A stretch of DNA of 64,000 bases from Typha latifolia (Eukaryota; Streptophyta; Magnoliopsida; Poales; Typhaceae). The notes beneath the pieces were generated by a model. It worked only from the letters and a program-made list of their open reading frames with translations. It was not told where the DNA came from and did no database searches. Where the stretch lies: positions 8,246,001 to 8,310,000 of the forward strand of contig CM034106.1 of the NCBI GenBank assembly GCA_019914945.1. The letters run 5' to 3'. A program made the translations under genes and the position numbers. Of the stretch, positions 10,183-22,282 are shown piece after piece. The first letter of the stretch is position 1; every line of letters starts with the position of its first letter.

Positions 10183-12588
10183 ATGAGCCACGACAACAGC
10201 CACGATGAGGACTACCAACTGAAGGACACAAATCCACTGCTCGGAGAAAGATGGCCCATGGGGGGAGCAGCTCGAAGCAGCACCAGCAGTGGACTCAGCG
10301 GCTGGCTAAGCGGTGGCGACAAGATGACGAGCACATATGACCTTGTCGAACAGATGTACTACCTCTATGTGCGCGTCGTCAAGTCTAAGGACCTCCCCCC
10401 CAACCCTCTCACGGGGAGCTGCGACCCCTATGCCGAAGTAAAGCTCGGCAACTACAAGGGCACCACCAGGCATTTCGACAAACGGACGACCCCTGAGTGG
10501 CATCAAGTGTTTGCCTTCGCCAAGGATCGCATCCAATCATCAACTCTGGAGGTCTTCATCAAAGACAAAGAGATGGTAGGCCGAGATGACTACATCGGCA
10601 AGGTGGTGTTTGACCTACATGAAGTGCCTACCAGAGTCCCTCCAGATAGTCCCCTCGCACCGCAATGGTACAGACTCGAACACCATCGTGGTGAGGGGCA
10701 AAAGGTCCGCGGTGAGGTAATGCTCGCGGTATGGATTGGGACGCAGGCTGATGAGGCATTCCCAGAAGCATGGCACTCCGATGCGGCTTCCATCCACGGC
10801 GAAGGTGTCACCACCATCCGCTCCAAAGTCTACGTCTCCCCCAAACTCTGGTATCTCCGCGTCAATGTCATTGAAGCCCAGGACATCCACCCGAACGTCA
10901 AAAACCGCACTGCGGAAATCTTCGCCAAGGTCCAAGTCGGCAACCAAGTGCTCAAAACTAAGTCATGCGTTTCATCAAACACCTTGAGCCCGCTCTGGAA
11001 CGAAGACTTAATCTTTGTCGTCGCGGAGCCATTCGAGGAACAACTCATCCTCTCCATAGAAGACCATGTGAGCCCAAGAAAAGACGACGTCCTCGGCCGC
11101 GTCTCGCTTCCACTAACGCTATTCGAGAAGCGACTCGACCACCGCCCATTTATCCAATCGAAATGGTTCGACTTGGAAAAATTTGGGCTCGGATTACTCG
11201 AGGGCGAGACGAGAAGAGAGCTCCGCTTCGCGAGCCGCATCCACCTCCGCGTCTGCCTTGAAGGAGCTTACCACGTAATGGACGAATCCACCATGTACAT
11301 AAGCGACCAAAGACCCACCTCTCGCCAGCTCTGGAAGCCACCCATCGGAATCCTGGAAGTGGGCTTCTTGGGAGCAAAAGGCTTGCTTCCGACGAAGCAA
11401 AGAGATGGCCGAGCGACCACCGATGCGTACTGCGTTGCTAAGTACGGGCAGAAGTGGGTGAGGACGAGAACCATGGTGGGAAGCTTGAGCCCAAACTGGA
11501 ATGAGCAGTACACCTGGGAGGTGTTCGACGTATGTACTGTGATAACTATCGGAGTGTTCGACAACTGCCACCTTGGGGGGAATGGAAATGGACATGCCTC
11601 TGCAAAGGATTTGAGAATTGGGAAGATCAGAATAAGGTTATCGACGCTCGAGATGGATAGGATTTACACGCATTCTTATCCGCTAGTTGTGCTGCAGCCA
11701 TCCGGGGTTAAAAAGATGGGGGAGTTGCAGCTTGCTTTTCGGTTTACTTGCATGTCCTTTGCAAACATGCTCTATTTATACGGGCATCCACTTTTGCCTA
11801 AGATGCATTATTTGCATCCTTTCACAGTGAATCAATTGGATAGTCTGAGATACCAAGCCATGAACATTGTGGCGGCGCGGCTCGGGCGTGCCGAGCCGCC
11901 GTTGCGGAAGGAGGTCGTCGAGTACATGCTCGACGTCGAGTCGCATATGTGGAGCATGAGGAGAAGCAAGGCGAATTTTTTCCGGGTGATGTCGTTGCTC
12001 TCCGGTCTCATTGGAATGTTCAAGTGGTTCGGTGACGTTTGCCGGTGGAAGAACGCGATCACGACGGTGCTTGTGCATGTGTTGCTGTTGATCCTAGTCT
12101 GGTACCCTGAGCTCATACTGCCCACTGTATTTCTCTACATGTTCATGATAGGGCTGTGGAATTATCGGTTTCGGGCACGGTATCCGCCGCATATGGATGC
12201 AAAGCTCTCCTGGGCAGAGGCCGTCCACCCTGATGAGCTCGACGAAGAATTTGATACGTTTCCGACATCGAAGCCGCAGGATGTGGTGAATATGAGGTAT
12301 GATAGGCTGCGGAGCGTGGCGGGGAGGATACAGACGGTGGTTGGGGATATGGCGACGCAAGGGGAGAGGCTGCAGTCTCTGTTGAGCTGGAGGGATCCGA
12401 GGGCTACTTGCCTGTTTGTGGTGTTCTGCCTTGTTGCAGCTGTGGTGCTCTATGTGACTCCATTCAAGGTGGTGGCTCTGGTGGCTGGACTCTACATGCT
12501 CCGCCACCCGAGGTTCCGAAGCAAGCTGCCGTCGGTGCCCAGCAACTTCTTCCGGCGATTGCCATCTAGGATAGACAGCATGCTATGA
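10183..12588 (+). CDS. FTIP1: FTIP1-type multiple C2 and transmembrane region protein (MCTP), 801 aa
   Basis: One uninterrupted coding exon. Order: short N-terminal tail with the FTIP1-like signatures YQLKDTNP and LGERWP, then three C2 domains (about 58-170, 221-335 and 385-510), then the plant C-terminal phosphoribosyltransferase-like (PRT_C) region with hydrophobic segments at about 624-660 and 744-773. The first C2 keeps CDPYAEVKLG; the second lacks most calcium-coordinating aspartates; the third has DAYCVAKYGQKW. Motifs such as YGHPLLPKMHYLHP and FTVNQLDSLRYQAM match Arabidopsis FTIP1/MCTP1 as I remember it. Family members are ER-anchored and sit at ER-plasma-membrane contacts and plasmodesmata; FTIP1 aids export of florigen FT from companion cells. 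The 5' half is markedly GC-rich at third positions. The 5' UTR appears to carry two small duplicated introns. Florigen transport here is inferred from homology. Confidence 0.95.
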   Translation: MSHDNSHDEDYQLKDTNPLLGERWPMGGAARSSTSSGLSGWLSGGDKMTSTYDLVEQMYYLYVRVVKSKDLPPNPLTGSCDPYAEVKLGNYKGTTRHFDKRTTPEWHQVFAFAKDRIQSSTLEVFIKDKEMVGRDDYIGKVVFDLHEVPTRVPPDSPLAPQWYRLEHHRGEGQKVRGEVMLAVWIGTQADEAFPEAWHSDAASIHGEGVTTIRSKVYVSPKLWYLRVNVIEAQDIHPNVKNRTAEIFAKVQVGNQVLKTKSCVSSNTLSPLWNEDLIFVVAEPFEEQLILSIEDHVSPRKDDVLGRVSLPLTLFEKRLDHRPFIQSKWFDLEKFGLGLLEGETRRELRFASRIHLRVCLEGAYHVMDESTMYISDQRPTSRQLWKPPIGILEVGFLGAKGLLPTKQRDGRATTDAYCVAKYGQKWVRTRTMVGSLSPNWNEQYTWEVFDVCTVITIGVFDNCHLGGNGNGHASAKDLRIGKIRIRLSTLEMDRIYTHSYPLVVLQPSGVKKMGELQLAFRFTCMSFANMLYLYGHPLLPKMHYLHPFTVNQLDSLRYQAMNIVAARLGRAEPPLRKEVVEYMLDVESHMWSMRRSKANFFRVMSLLSGLIGMFKWFGDVCRWKNAITTVLVHVLLLILVWYPELILPTVFLYMFMIGLWNYRFRARYPPHMDAKLSWAEAVHPDELDEEFDTFPTSKPQDVVNMRYDRLRSVAGRIQTVVGDMATQGERLQSLLSWRDPRATCLFVVFCLVAAVVLYVTPFKVVALVAGLYMLRHPRFRSKLPSVPSNFFRRLPSRIDSML

Positions 12589-13090
12589 TAGATGGCTTGT
12601 GTGTGGTTTTCTTACTTCTCCTTTCTTCCCTTCTCATCAAATGTTGCATTGTATGGTGGTTCTATGTCTGATTTCAGACGGGCATTACTACACTTATAGC
12701 ATATTGTTTCTGTAATAATAAGAGCTAAAGCTGAGTAAAGTTATTCATTTTGTAGCTATCAGTTCACTACTATAGATGTGCCATGACAATAGCTTGAACT
12801 CAGTTATCTAAGTAACAGAATTTACATAAAACAACTCAGACAAGGAACATAAGGCAACTGAATTGCTGTAAGTATAATCCTAACATAGTTTTAGAGAGGA
12901 ACTCAATTGTAGGAAAAATAAAATTGAACTTAATCACGAAGAATGTCAATTCCAGAGGCAAATATTTGATTCAATATAAACTCCGCATGAAAGCTAACCC
13001 GAATTTTTCTTAACATTCAAAACAGAGTACAAGAACCTAGGGCAAAACTAGAACCCAATGTGGATGCTGAAAGATTCCAGCACATGATCC
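12589..13090. other. Convergent 3' ends of the FTIP1-like and eL6 genes
   Basis: About 500 bp lie between the stop codons of two convergent genes. A TGTAATAATAAGAGC stretch near 12710 could serve polyadenylation of the FTIP1-like transcript. No other gene is visible. Confidence 0.5.
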
Positions 13091-13099
13091 CGTTGTCTT

Positions 13100-15302
13100 C
13101 TAGAAGACGAGCTCATGTGGTTTCATGCCTGATCTAAGAGTAAATCTGGCACCCAAGTATGCCTTCAGGTCTGCCACTGCTTCGATGGCTTTTAGCAAGG
13201 CAGTATCCACAGCCTTCTGGTCATCCTTCTTCTCCTGGGGAAGTGCCTTGGCTTCCTACTCAAGGACATCGGGAATCAGCAAGAGGGAATAAGATCAGTT
13301 AACAAATTATTAATAAGAAATACCGTGCCTAAATAGGGAGAGACCTCTTTCTCTGCCTCGAAGAACTCGCTCTCTCCCTTCTTCTGTTTCATCTTCTTTT
13401 CCTTCGCAAAGTACTTGTCATCAAATTTCTCAACATTGACTCCAGAAGTATCAACCTTTGTGGATGTCGCAATGACATAAGATTGATTTACACGCCGTAA
13501 AGGTACTCCGTTGACTTTGAAAGGTCCTGATGCCACAGAAGCAATAAGCAATAACACAAAATCAATAATATGGCAAGCATCCAGTATTTGAGATATCACA
13601 TGGTAATCTTGCATATGCAAACTAAACACAATAATGGAGATTCACTGATGTATGACCAAATGCACGTGTTTGCTTTATTGTGTGAAGATGATGACTTTTG
13701 AATACACATCTTGCAAGGACATCATAAGAAAAGGACTGTACATACTAGTAAAGCTTAATGAGGACAAGACTGCCATCTAGACTAGTGAGAAAGTTCTGCA
13801 CATGACAAATCTCACAACATAATTATACAAATTGGTAATTAGTAGAACAGATACAAATAATAGACCAGAGATATAATTACTTAAATGCAAATATACTGAC
13901 TACAAAAATTCAAATTCTCCTACATGAAAGCAATCTCAAGTTTGACTAGACCCTCGGTCACAAATATTCGACATTTCCGTTAGATCAAATTTGTAATAGA
14001 ATAAACTTTCATGACAACACTTCAAAATATATACTACTTTATAACAAATAATGTTTGGTCTATCATGAATCTGTTGATAAACATTGAGAATGCAGGGGCC
14101 AGTAAAGGCCCCAGAATATAATAAGTTAATAAGCCCCAGATTATAATAAGTTAACAACATAGGTATCTGTACATATCCTAAAATCTCAGCAACCACCACG
14201 ACCATCCTATTCAATTGCTTCTTATTAAATCCTTGGTGTTACCTTTTTCAGGATAAACTAGTCTAATGATGGCACGGAAATGCTCGTCTTCCTACAGCAG
14301 AAAGTACCTTAACTTTTTTACTCCCAGAATTGATAATTTCGTCCTAAATTCAACAGCTTATAACTAAGCTAAAAGCCAACAGAAATGAGAGTAAAACCCA
14401 ATTATCATAAAGAATCAAGATAGCAACAAAAGACTCCAATATCCCTTCATATCTTTCTTAACCTTCCAGAAGTCTTCCTATTGCATTTACTATTCTTTGG
14501 CACCACATGCAATCTGATGAGAAGAGCGTAGTTACATTTGAGAATGACCTCCCAATAAAGGTTCACTATGACCAACATTGTCAGCGTATAAGAAAGAAAA
14601 GTTTTAAGTTCTGTTGAACAAAAATAATACAATTAACATTTCGATATTCTCCAGATATTAATCATTATACTCTCTACCCATGGGAAAATCACCGCACATT
14701 ACTATGCTGTGAAGAAATCACTGTATAACAGGATGTCATTAGTTAGTTTCCATCTCAATGAGTAAAGAAATCACCTAACTGCAGCTTTAATAGCTAGAGA
14801 AACCAAGTAAAAATCAAAACTTGCATACAACAAGAAACATAAGGGGTACTTACCAGTAACAAGAAGCAATCCTGAGGGCAGCTGCTTCAAGAACACCACT
14901 CTCTTCCCCATAAACCTTCCCGCGAGAAGTATCAAGACCGTCCCCGGTGTAATGCTCTCCCTAATATCACCCCGTAAAATCGTATCAACGCACCAAAAGC
15001 AGATCAAATAAAGGAAACGGAGAACCGAGGCACAAGATTGGAAACCTGAGCTTGGTGGGCTTGGGCTTGTGGCGGTTGGGAAAAGGGGTCCTGACGTCGT
15101 CGGCGGGGTAGAATTTGGGCGGCTTCTCCTCCGCCTTGGGCGGCGCCGTCTTCGGCTCGTGGCGGGGGAAGACGCCACCGTGTTTGGCCTTGATGGCCCA
15201 GATGCCGCGCTTGTGGTACATCTTGGAGCGGGAGAACTTCTCGATTCCTCGAACCAAGCTAGGGTTCCGGCTCGATACCCTAGGTTTCCGTGGCGCCGCC
15301 AT
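13100..15302 (-). CDS. RPL6: Cytosolic 60S ribosomal protein eL6 (L6), four exons
   Basis: Exons in coding order: 15302-15046, 14960-14854, 13526-13345, 13255-13100; 702 nt, 233 aa, the usual length for plant eL6. The basic N-terminus ([14 protein letters not shown], then [18 protein letters not shown]) is followed by the conserved core [53 protein letters not shown], and a lysine-rich C-terminal tail ending MKPHELVF. All three introns have GT and AG ends. Intron 2 is long (1327 nt); I looked for an embedded snoRNA and found none I could support. The protein is part of the large ribosomal subunit. The upstream region has the motifs typical of plant ribosomal protein genes. Confidence 0.95.
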
Positions 15303-15334
15303 TGCTGAGAAGAGAAGAGGAATGGAGAAGACGG

Positions 15335-15441
15335 AAACCCTAGCTTATATATACGTGCACCTGAGATGAGGAATGGGCTTGACTTTGATTTAACTATTTA
15401 AGGATGGGCTTCAATTTCATATTGCTTTTGGTGCTGGGCTT
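15335..15441 (-). promoter_or_regulatory. eL6 promoter: telo-box, TATA box and three site II-like motifs
   Basis: Just upstream of the start codon, AAACCCTA (15335-15342, a telo-box, antisense to the gene) lies beside a TATATATAAG stretch on the gene strand (15344-15353). Further upstream are three TGGGCT(T) motifs at 15374-15380, 15405-15411 and 15435-15441, spaced about 30 bp apart. Telo-box plus site II motifs is the well-known arrangement in plant ribosomal protein promoters, where site II elements bind TCP factors. Transcription start not determined. Confidence 0.65.
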
Positions 15442-15717
15442 GGTTTATGAAGTAAGAAACCATTCTTTTTTTCGATAAAATGGAGTAAGAAATCAATTAG
15501 ATTATTAGATATAATGTTTGGCGAAAATATTATTTACGCCCAATGGCTACGCCAAAATTTAAAGTTTACTTTTATTTGTATCACTTAATCCATTTATAGT
15601 TCTAATTATGTACAACTAATCGACAGATATCAATTTTAATATAAAAAGAATATAATATTTTTTTGTTTTACAATACAAATATTATAAATAATTCTTTAGG
15701 AATTTTTACATAACAAG

Positions 15718-16155
15718 TGAAAATTCTAAATATCATAATTGTCACTGTGTTCTTTAAAATATCATAATTGCTACCAAATCATTATACTCTTTCAAAAGTA
15801 TCATTTTGTTAGTTAAATCTAATTAACCATTAATTAAAGCATAATTTAGATTTAAAAACTTTTTCCTTTGCCGAAATTATTAAAATAGATTAAAAGTTAT
15901 CAAATAATATATCCAATAAGATAGTACAATGAAATATACACTACTTTATGTGAGATAAAAATTATATTTTACATCATAAACTAAAAAAAAGATGTATTTT
16001 GTTATTTATATGTGTTTATTAATTTTAATAATAATATATTAGAATATTTTGTTAAATTAATTATATTGGCAATTACAAAAGAGTCAAAAATATTTTAGTA
16101 AGAATTCTGATATTTTAAAGAATATAGGCATTTATAATCTTCTAAAAATTTTCAG
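15718..16155. repeat. AT-rich inverted-repeat element, copy 1
   Basis: Ends are related in inverted orientation: TTCTTTAAAATATCATAATT on the left and a run ending GATATTTTAAAGAATATAGG on the right. The interior (ATCATTTTGTTAGTTAAATC, then AAGCATAATTTAGATT) is similar to the block at 33888-34265. No coding capacity. Probably a MITE; superfamily and exact ends not determined. Confidence 0.5.
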
Positions 16156-17100
16156 CCATAATTATGTAAAAAAAACTCTTTTCTCATGAATGTTTAGTCT
16201 TATACTCTTTTTTTCATCTCAATCATTCTCATTTTTACATTTTGGACGTTGAAAATCTTTTAACAGAGATAATATAAAAAGCTATTTTCATCATTAGTTT
16301 TGGATAGGAAAATAATATAATATGATCCTAAGGGTATATTTACGATTTTATGGTGATGATGGTGGTGGACGGTAAGGTTGATAAGATCTAGAATGTTTAG
16401 ATGGAGGGGATAATAGTGATTATGGTGAATGTGGTGGTAATGGTGTGGATAAATCTGTGATCTAAAAGGAAAGATGAGGGAGACGCGGCCGACCCTATGA
16501 ATCTAAAGGGGATCAGCAGACGATAAAGGGAGGAGGACGAGGACTTCATTAGGCGATAACATTAATTTGAGAGAACGAGAAGAGATCGAGAGAAAGAGAG
16601 GTAGAAAAAGAGGAAAAATATATTACTCATCAACGATATCCTTAATAGGCTACTCTCCACATACATATGGAGGCTAACCCTACCTGACTCGAAATTAATT
16701 AAGTTCTAAACCAAACAAATAATTGAAATAACTCTAATCAGACTAAAATCGACCTTGGCATTCAAATGACATTCTAACGTCTTGATGAAGCTTGCTCTCG
16801 GTTTCAAGCATTCAAATGTTGTTTGAATGCATGAAGGTTGATGCGCTTGGTTTGTAGTATTCGAACGTCATTCGAACACTTTGAAAGCTAATGCTATCGG
16901 TTTGTGGCCATTTGAACACATCGAGGGTTGGTGCTCTTGATATGCGATATCATGAAGTTGTTCAAACAGAGGTATTCGAACGGCCCACCAAGCATTTGAA
17001 CTCCCTATCCCGAGACCACGTAATCCTCTAAAAATTAGAAAAATTAGCTACGGCTAATAGGTTCAACCTAACAAACTCAATGTCCTTTGTGAAGTGATTT
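16155..17100. other. Intergenic, retrotransposon-like debris
   Basis: Contains repeated phrases of the type ATTCGAACGTCATTCGAAC (16780-17010) that recur in related form at 20690-20840, suggesting fragments of one LTR retroelement family on both sides of the LINE. No open frame or clear terminal repeat was found. Confidence 0.35.
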
Positions 17101-20100
17101 GATGAGTCCAAACGACATCAACAAACCAATAATTGTATATAAGTTAAAACTACAGAAGAATTAATGACACAACACTTTAGCTTATGCCTATTAAGTATGA
17201 GAAGATAAATTCTTAGCATCATGTCAAAAACCATAGTAAAAGGTCAACTCTCTTTCAGCACTTTATAGATGCGCTTTGCATAGTTTGGCATAGGAATTTT
17301 TGCCTTATGGGAAATAGGTCCAACACTAATGTTTTTCGATAATCATTGCGTCTTTGATACTTCTATCAAGTTTGTGTCAACCTTTGTTAAGAGTTCGCAA
17401 GACCTTTGATTAAATTATTCACAACCATACTTAGTGGATTGGTGGGGTCGAGGCTAATTTTGGCAAAGCTAATTGTATCATTTCCATTACTGTCTGAGGT
17501 TCCTATTAGGGATGAGTGGGTTTGGACACTTTCTCCGTCTGTCAAGTCTATGGCTAGTTCCATCTATAGGTTTTTGGAGAAGCCTGAAGGCAAGTTGAAC
17601 TCTAGAATTGACTAGCAAATGTCACGACCCAAAATAGGAATTATGACCGGCCATGCATCTCAATATGCTTGAGATGCACGAAGCTTTAATAATACTCTCT
17701 ACGTATACGATGACAAGATAAATAAATAAAATGAAAATGTGCTATATTAAAATTTTATTACTAAATGCAATTAAAATAAAAACAATGTTAATGTTTTTGA
17801 GTTTCTAAACTAAAAAAAATAAAAACTTCTAATCTAAAGCACAAAATCTAAAAGAGCGGAAAGGTAAATAGGTGAATCCTAAGTAGAGGTGAAATCTGGG
17901 TACATCACGCTCAGTCGCCCCGCTGACTATTACCTGAAATAAATAAACAAATACAAAAAAAAAAATAGAACTCGTGAGCCAACAACTATAGCTCAGTGAG
18001 TGGAATCCACTCGAACCAAATAAATTTTAAAACATATTAATGCTGAATAAATTAAACTAAAAGTAACAATATTCATCATAATATGCAATAGGCATGCTCT
18101 CTAAATAATAACAATGATAATAATAGAGAAAATGTCACAACTTGTAACCTTGCACGTTTTCAACATATTAACCTCTTTTTGATATTTATACTGTCATATG
18201 TCTCAATGGGTCTAAACCCTGTGGATCCACATCAACTAGAAGTCGCCTCGAGATGACGCTCGGGACTTTTCTTCATAGCTGATCCGATTATGGTCATCAG
18301 AGGGTATCACTCTATGATCAACACACTCGGGTCTTTTTCTCTAACCGTTGAGAGAAGTTAGAGTCACCTAGGAAATTTTCTCATTTTTCCTAAGACTGTT
18401 CCCTAACCCCGCCAGAGTCACCTAAGAAAGTCACCGTAGTGATCTAGTTTAGGACTTTCCCCTGGACTTCCAAATAGACTTGAGTCACCACGAAAAATCG
18501 CAAACGAAAAATCGCACGTACGGATGAAATAAATAGACTTGCACAAAGAAAATTGCAACAATTTAATTTTTACACATGAGGGTGAAATAAATAATTTGCA
18601 CACAGAAAATTTATATGATCTGACAAAAATATGAAATACAATAAAATAAACACGTGAGTGAACCCACTCACCTGAGTCTAGGCAAAACAACCAAAATCTC
18701 AAATCTCTAGCCCACGTACTAAAAATCACCACGGGGGAGTCGCGTGGTGGTCTCCGCTGGCTCCGACGATGCTCCGGCAGGCCGATTCCACGGCGTGACT
18801 CCGTCGGTGAAGGAGGAAGAAAAGAGAGAGGAGAGGGCTGAGATTATTAAGCATTAAGCAAAGAGAGAGAGAGAGAGAGATTAGGGTTTAATTTATAGAT
18901 TAGATGAGGATCAAATCTAATCCGATTCAGATTTAGATGAAATCCCCCCTCCCCTAACAGCACCTCGTCGCGTGCTGGAGAGGGAGAGGGGAGGGGTTGC
19001 ACGTGCATAGCACGTGCACCCTCCTTTCTCATCCCAAACCCTTTTTTTTTTTTATTCTGACAGCAAATGCTTTCGAGATTGTTGATTGTTTCGAAAAATC
19101 AAAATTTTCTTATGGAATGTGTCATAGGGGATGCTACCTATCAATGTCTACCTTCATGGCATCTCCCAAGCCCAAAGTTCTTACTACCCTAGATGCCCTG
19201 TCAGCAAGAGAATCGGTTCATCTTTGGATCAGTGTCCTAAGGTGGCTGAATTCTACGTAGCGTTAGAATGACATCTCGATATTCATTTAAGGCACAAGGA
19301 TTACTAGAGTCAAAAATTTTGGCATAAAGAATGAGATTAACTCGAGAAGAATGTCGTCACTACTGTCTAGTGTCTTATCATATCGAAGGCCCGCAATGAC
19401 TTCAATCTTCTCTAAGAAGGAAATCACGGCCAAGCAATTACTATTTAGAGTACTTACTCTATCGCTCGAGCTTTTGCCCTTGGCTAACCAAAACTGTCCT
19501 AGTCCAAGTTGACCTAAGCCTCAAGTATCTTGGACCAGCCGCTTAAAGGCACCATTAAGATAAATATTGATCGTGCTTACTTACCTAGTTATGGGATAGT
19601 AGGTTTGGGATTTATGACCAAGTCCCACGATGCCAGGTGGTAGAGTCATTGGAACACTTGTTTATTCCATATTTTGGACTTTAGCTCTATGGAACAATAT
19701 GCTACTGCTAAAACGTGGACCAAACTAGTCCTCATTGGTGCTACTCTGAGCAATATAAAGGAGTCTCTGATTGTGGAAGCGAATACTATATTATTCATCT
19801 TATCTAAAGCCAGGGTGAAACAGCTGGCCGCGCTAATTTTAGAATCTAATTCAGAGACTCTCATCAACAGCCTCAACTACAAGATGGTCCCTTGGAAAAT
19901 CAAACATAACTACACAAAGATCATTAATCTGGCTTTTGTTGTTTTATCTCTCTTTTTCTTTTTTCCCACAAGCCAGCAATTGATCTTTGATTGGCTAGTG
20001 AAGTTTGGCGAGGCTCATGGCTTTACTTCTATTTAGGTCTTCTCGACCCCTTTTGATATCTTAGAGGTTTTGTATAGGGATACATCTAGTATCTTCCTAG

Positions 20101-20160
20101 ATACCTGATGTAGTTTTGCACTTGATTTAGTGCTAATGAATTCATTTTTACTTGAAAAAG
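17100..20160 (+). pseudogene. Decayed LINE (zf-RVT and RNase H part), split by a solo LTR
   Basis: Translations in shifting frames match the 3' half of a plant L1-type LINE. DEWVWTLSPS near 17510 and, after the inserted LTR, LPINVYLHG and CPKVAEFYV (about 19130-19258) fit the zf-RVT region. INIDRAYLPSYGIVGLGF (about 19563-19615), VKQLAALILESNSETLINSL (about 19816-19876) and LVKFGEAHGFTSI (to about 20035) fit the RNase H domain. Many stops and frameshifts make it a pseudogene. The 3' end is taken near an A-rich run at about 20155. The solo LTR at 17620-19062 interrupts it. The left end is a guess. Confidence 0.65.
17620..19062. mobile_element. Solo LTR, 1443 bp, with 5-bp target duplication
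   Basis: It begins TGTCACGACCC and ends TTCTGACA, so TGTC...GACA gives the standard TG...CA ends. GCAAA flanks both sides (17615-17619 and 19063-19067). No internal retroelement coding sequence is present, so this is a solo LTR left by recombination between two LTRs. The right third is GC-richer and carries a (GA)n run near 18862-18880. TGTCACGACCC starts are common in plant Gypsy LTRs, but with no internal region the superfamily is inference. Confidence 0.85.
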
Positions 20161-21475
20161 TTAGACACACGTATGCATCTAAATTCTAGCAATATTTCCA
20201 ATCCCTTGCTTTAGTAAATATGCTAAATAAAGAAATGAGTGAAGCAAAGATAAACACCAAGATTATTATGTAGAAAAACTCTAAACTAGTAAAAAACTAT
20301 GGATAAAACCAATCAACTAATAAACTATCGTAGTTTATAAGACTGACTTATAAAATAATCTATCGATCCCCATCAACTTTGTTTAGCTCAATCTTGATTG
20401 TTAGATCTCATGATTCACTATTTCTTATGATTAATCTCTAATTTTTATAACTCTCGAGATTGATCTTTCAATTTAGGTACCCTTAAGACTAAAACTTTGA
20501 TATGTAGAGGATGAGATGAACCTTCGTTGGTGAGAAACCTTATTTTTTCAAAAAAAAAAAATACTTTTTCAATCAGTAACCAACATCACCCAGAGTTAGG
20601 GTATTTCAATCCTTATATATCTTATAAAGATAATGTCGAATCTAAATCAAATCAGGTCTCATAAAACCCTAGATTTTGCAAGTTCTCTTATTGCGTTTGA
20701 ATGCCCTTTCAAACAAGGTGACTTGAGTTCCAAGCGCATTCGAATGACCAAAAATGCATCTTTGTATATGCAAACACTTTCAAACGGTGCAGAACGCATT
20801 GAATGTCCAAAAGAGCTTCTCTATATGTGTGAATGCCTTCGAACACGATGACTTATCTATTCTAAATCTTGAAAATCTTTAATTAAAATATTATCAAAAC
20901 TTATAAATATGCTCATATACATGTATAGAAATACTAATAATATTTTGTAAATATTTGCCAACACTAAAACCTAATATTACCAAAAAGAAAATATCCAATT
21001 ATAAACTAATATTTGAGCACTAACAATGGCGTCCCTGCTCTGTCTAACCACGGATATAAGTATGGGAAGAAATTGAGAACTAAATATTTTGTTATATTCT
21101 CAAATCCTCACAGGGGAGTAGTCCACAACTTTAGCCTTAAGCTAGGTTGGGGTATATACATCCAACGTACTCATATTTATACATACTTATGTAAATACAC
21201 AAGTATGCGACATATATAAATACATACATACATAGACAGTTGGAAATATTTTCGTTCATACTTTTATGATTAATTTGACCATATTATCAACTTCAGCTAT
21301 TGGGTTTGTAATATACTAATATAAAAGTTACCTAACAAAACTTTGTACTCACTTGAGATGGATCAATGGACTAATGAGTTAGTTATGTTGGTGGGTTCAC
21401 TTGATTCATGTGGTTTAGATTAAACACAAGATATGTTTAAAAGAGCTTGGATTTATCGGAATGTAAATGAATTGG
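20160..21475. other. Intergenic, retroelement fragments
   Basis: Contains stretches resembling those at 16780-17010, for example GCATTCGAATGACCAAAAAT near 20730. Short frames at 20633-20851 and 21013-21219 have no recognisable homology. No gene called. Confidence 0.35.
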
Positions 21476-21780
21476 TGTTAACTCGCCAACTACTCTAAAA
21501 ACTTAAGCTGTTAGAGAACGGCAATTTTTATATTTTACATCCTAACACTCCAGTATGAGATATTTTAATAGCCCAAGAAGTGGATTTAGTTTAGATAAGT
21601 TGAGTTTTATATTTTCAAACAAAGATATATATAGTAGGATTTGATCTCATAATTAATATTTGCTCTAATACCATGTTAATTTATCGAGTACTCTAAAATC
21701 AAAGCCCAAAAAGGAGTATTAGAATATAAAATATATAAATCATCATTCTATAATAGCGAACTTTTAAAGTAGTTTGTGAT
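21476..21780 (-). mobile_element. TRIM-like miniature LTR element, rearranged
   Basis: On the minus strand, 21547-21476 is a 72-bp LTR-like unit with TGTTA...TAACA ends. About 115 bp to its right, TGGTATTAGAGC (21673-21662, minus) matches the primer-binding site complementary to initiator methionine tRNA and directly follows ...AAATTAACA, the expected end of the opposite LTR. Immediately right, TATTAGAATATAAAATATAT restarts in plus orientation, so a second copy lies head-to-head or the element is rearranged. No coding sequence. Confidence 0.55.
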
Positions 21781-22274
21781 TTAAGAGTTAGTATACAAGA
21801 AAGAGTTTCTCTCTTTTTCTCTCTTCTTAGTGAAGAAAAGACTCTAGGGGTTTGCTCGGTATGTCTTCTTGCTAGTTTGAAATCCCTAAGATTGGTTAGA
21901 GATGGTGGGATTTATTTAAGGAAGAGTGAAAATAAGAATGTTTTCCAATTGGACATGTGTATGCACAAGATAATAAAGACATGGGATCTCTCTACTTGTA
22001 TTTCATATTCTTGATGGTAAATTTGTTATTCTTCATGCCCATGGGCATAGCCCAATTTTGGGTGAACTACATATATTCTTATATTGTAATTATGGTTATT
22101 TTTGTAGGTCTCTCTATTTTATTTTTTCTCTATATTTTTGCATGTCTTTACTAGATTCAAATTGTTTGGTGTTAGAAATATTTTTGTTCTGAATAGAAAG
22201 GGGCCTCGAATCTTCCAACATAATCAGCGTAGTCGTGTGCAGCCACTCTAATTGATTTTGTGGGGATAATTTTT
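21780..22274. other. Intergenic, nothing recognised
   Basis: AT-rich. A 65-codon hydrophobic frame at 21957-22154 looks like a chance T-rich frame. No gene or bounded repeat seen. Confidence 0.45.
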
Positions 22275-22282
22275 GACTGGAG

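Noticed and set aside
11194..11595. Long open frames antisense to the FTIP1-like CDS (also 12094-12507 and others)
   Set aside because: They lie opposite a strongly conserved CDS, and their translations show no family signature; GC-rich codon bias explains them.
13527..14853. Search for a snoRNA in the long eL6 intron
   Set aside because: Some TGATGA-like strings occur, but without paired C/D boxes and terminal stems at suitable spacing.
17990..18010. tRNA A-box-like CTATAGCTCAGTGAG within the solo LTR
   Set aside because: No matching B box at the right distance and no cloverleaf; no tRNA gene found.
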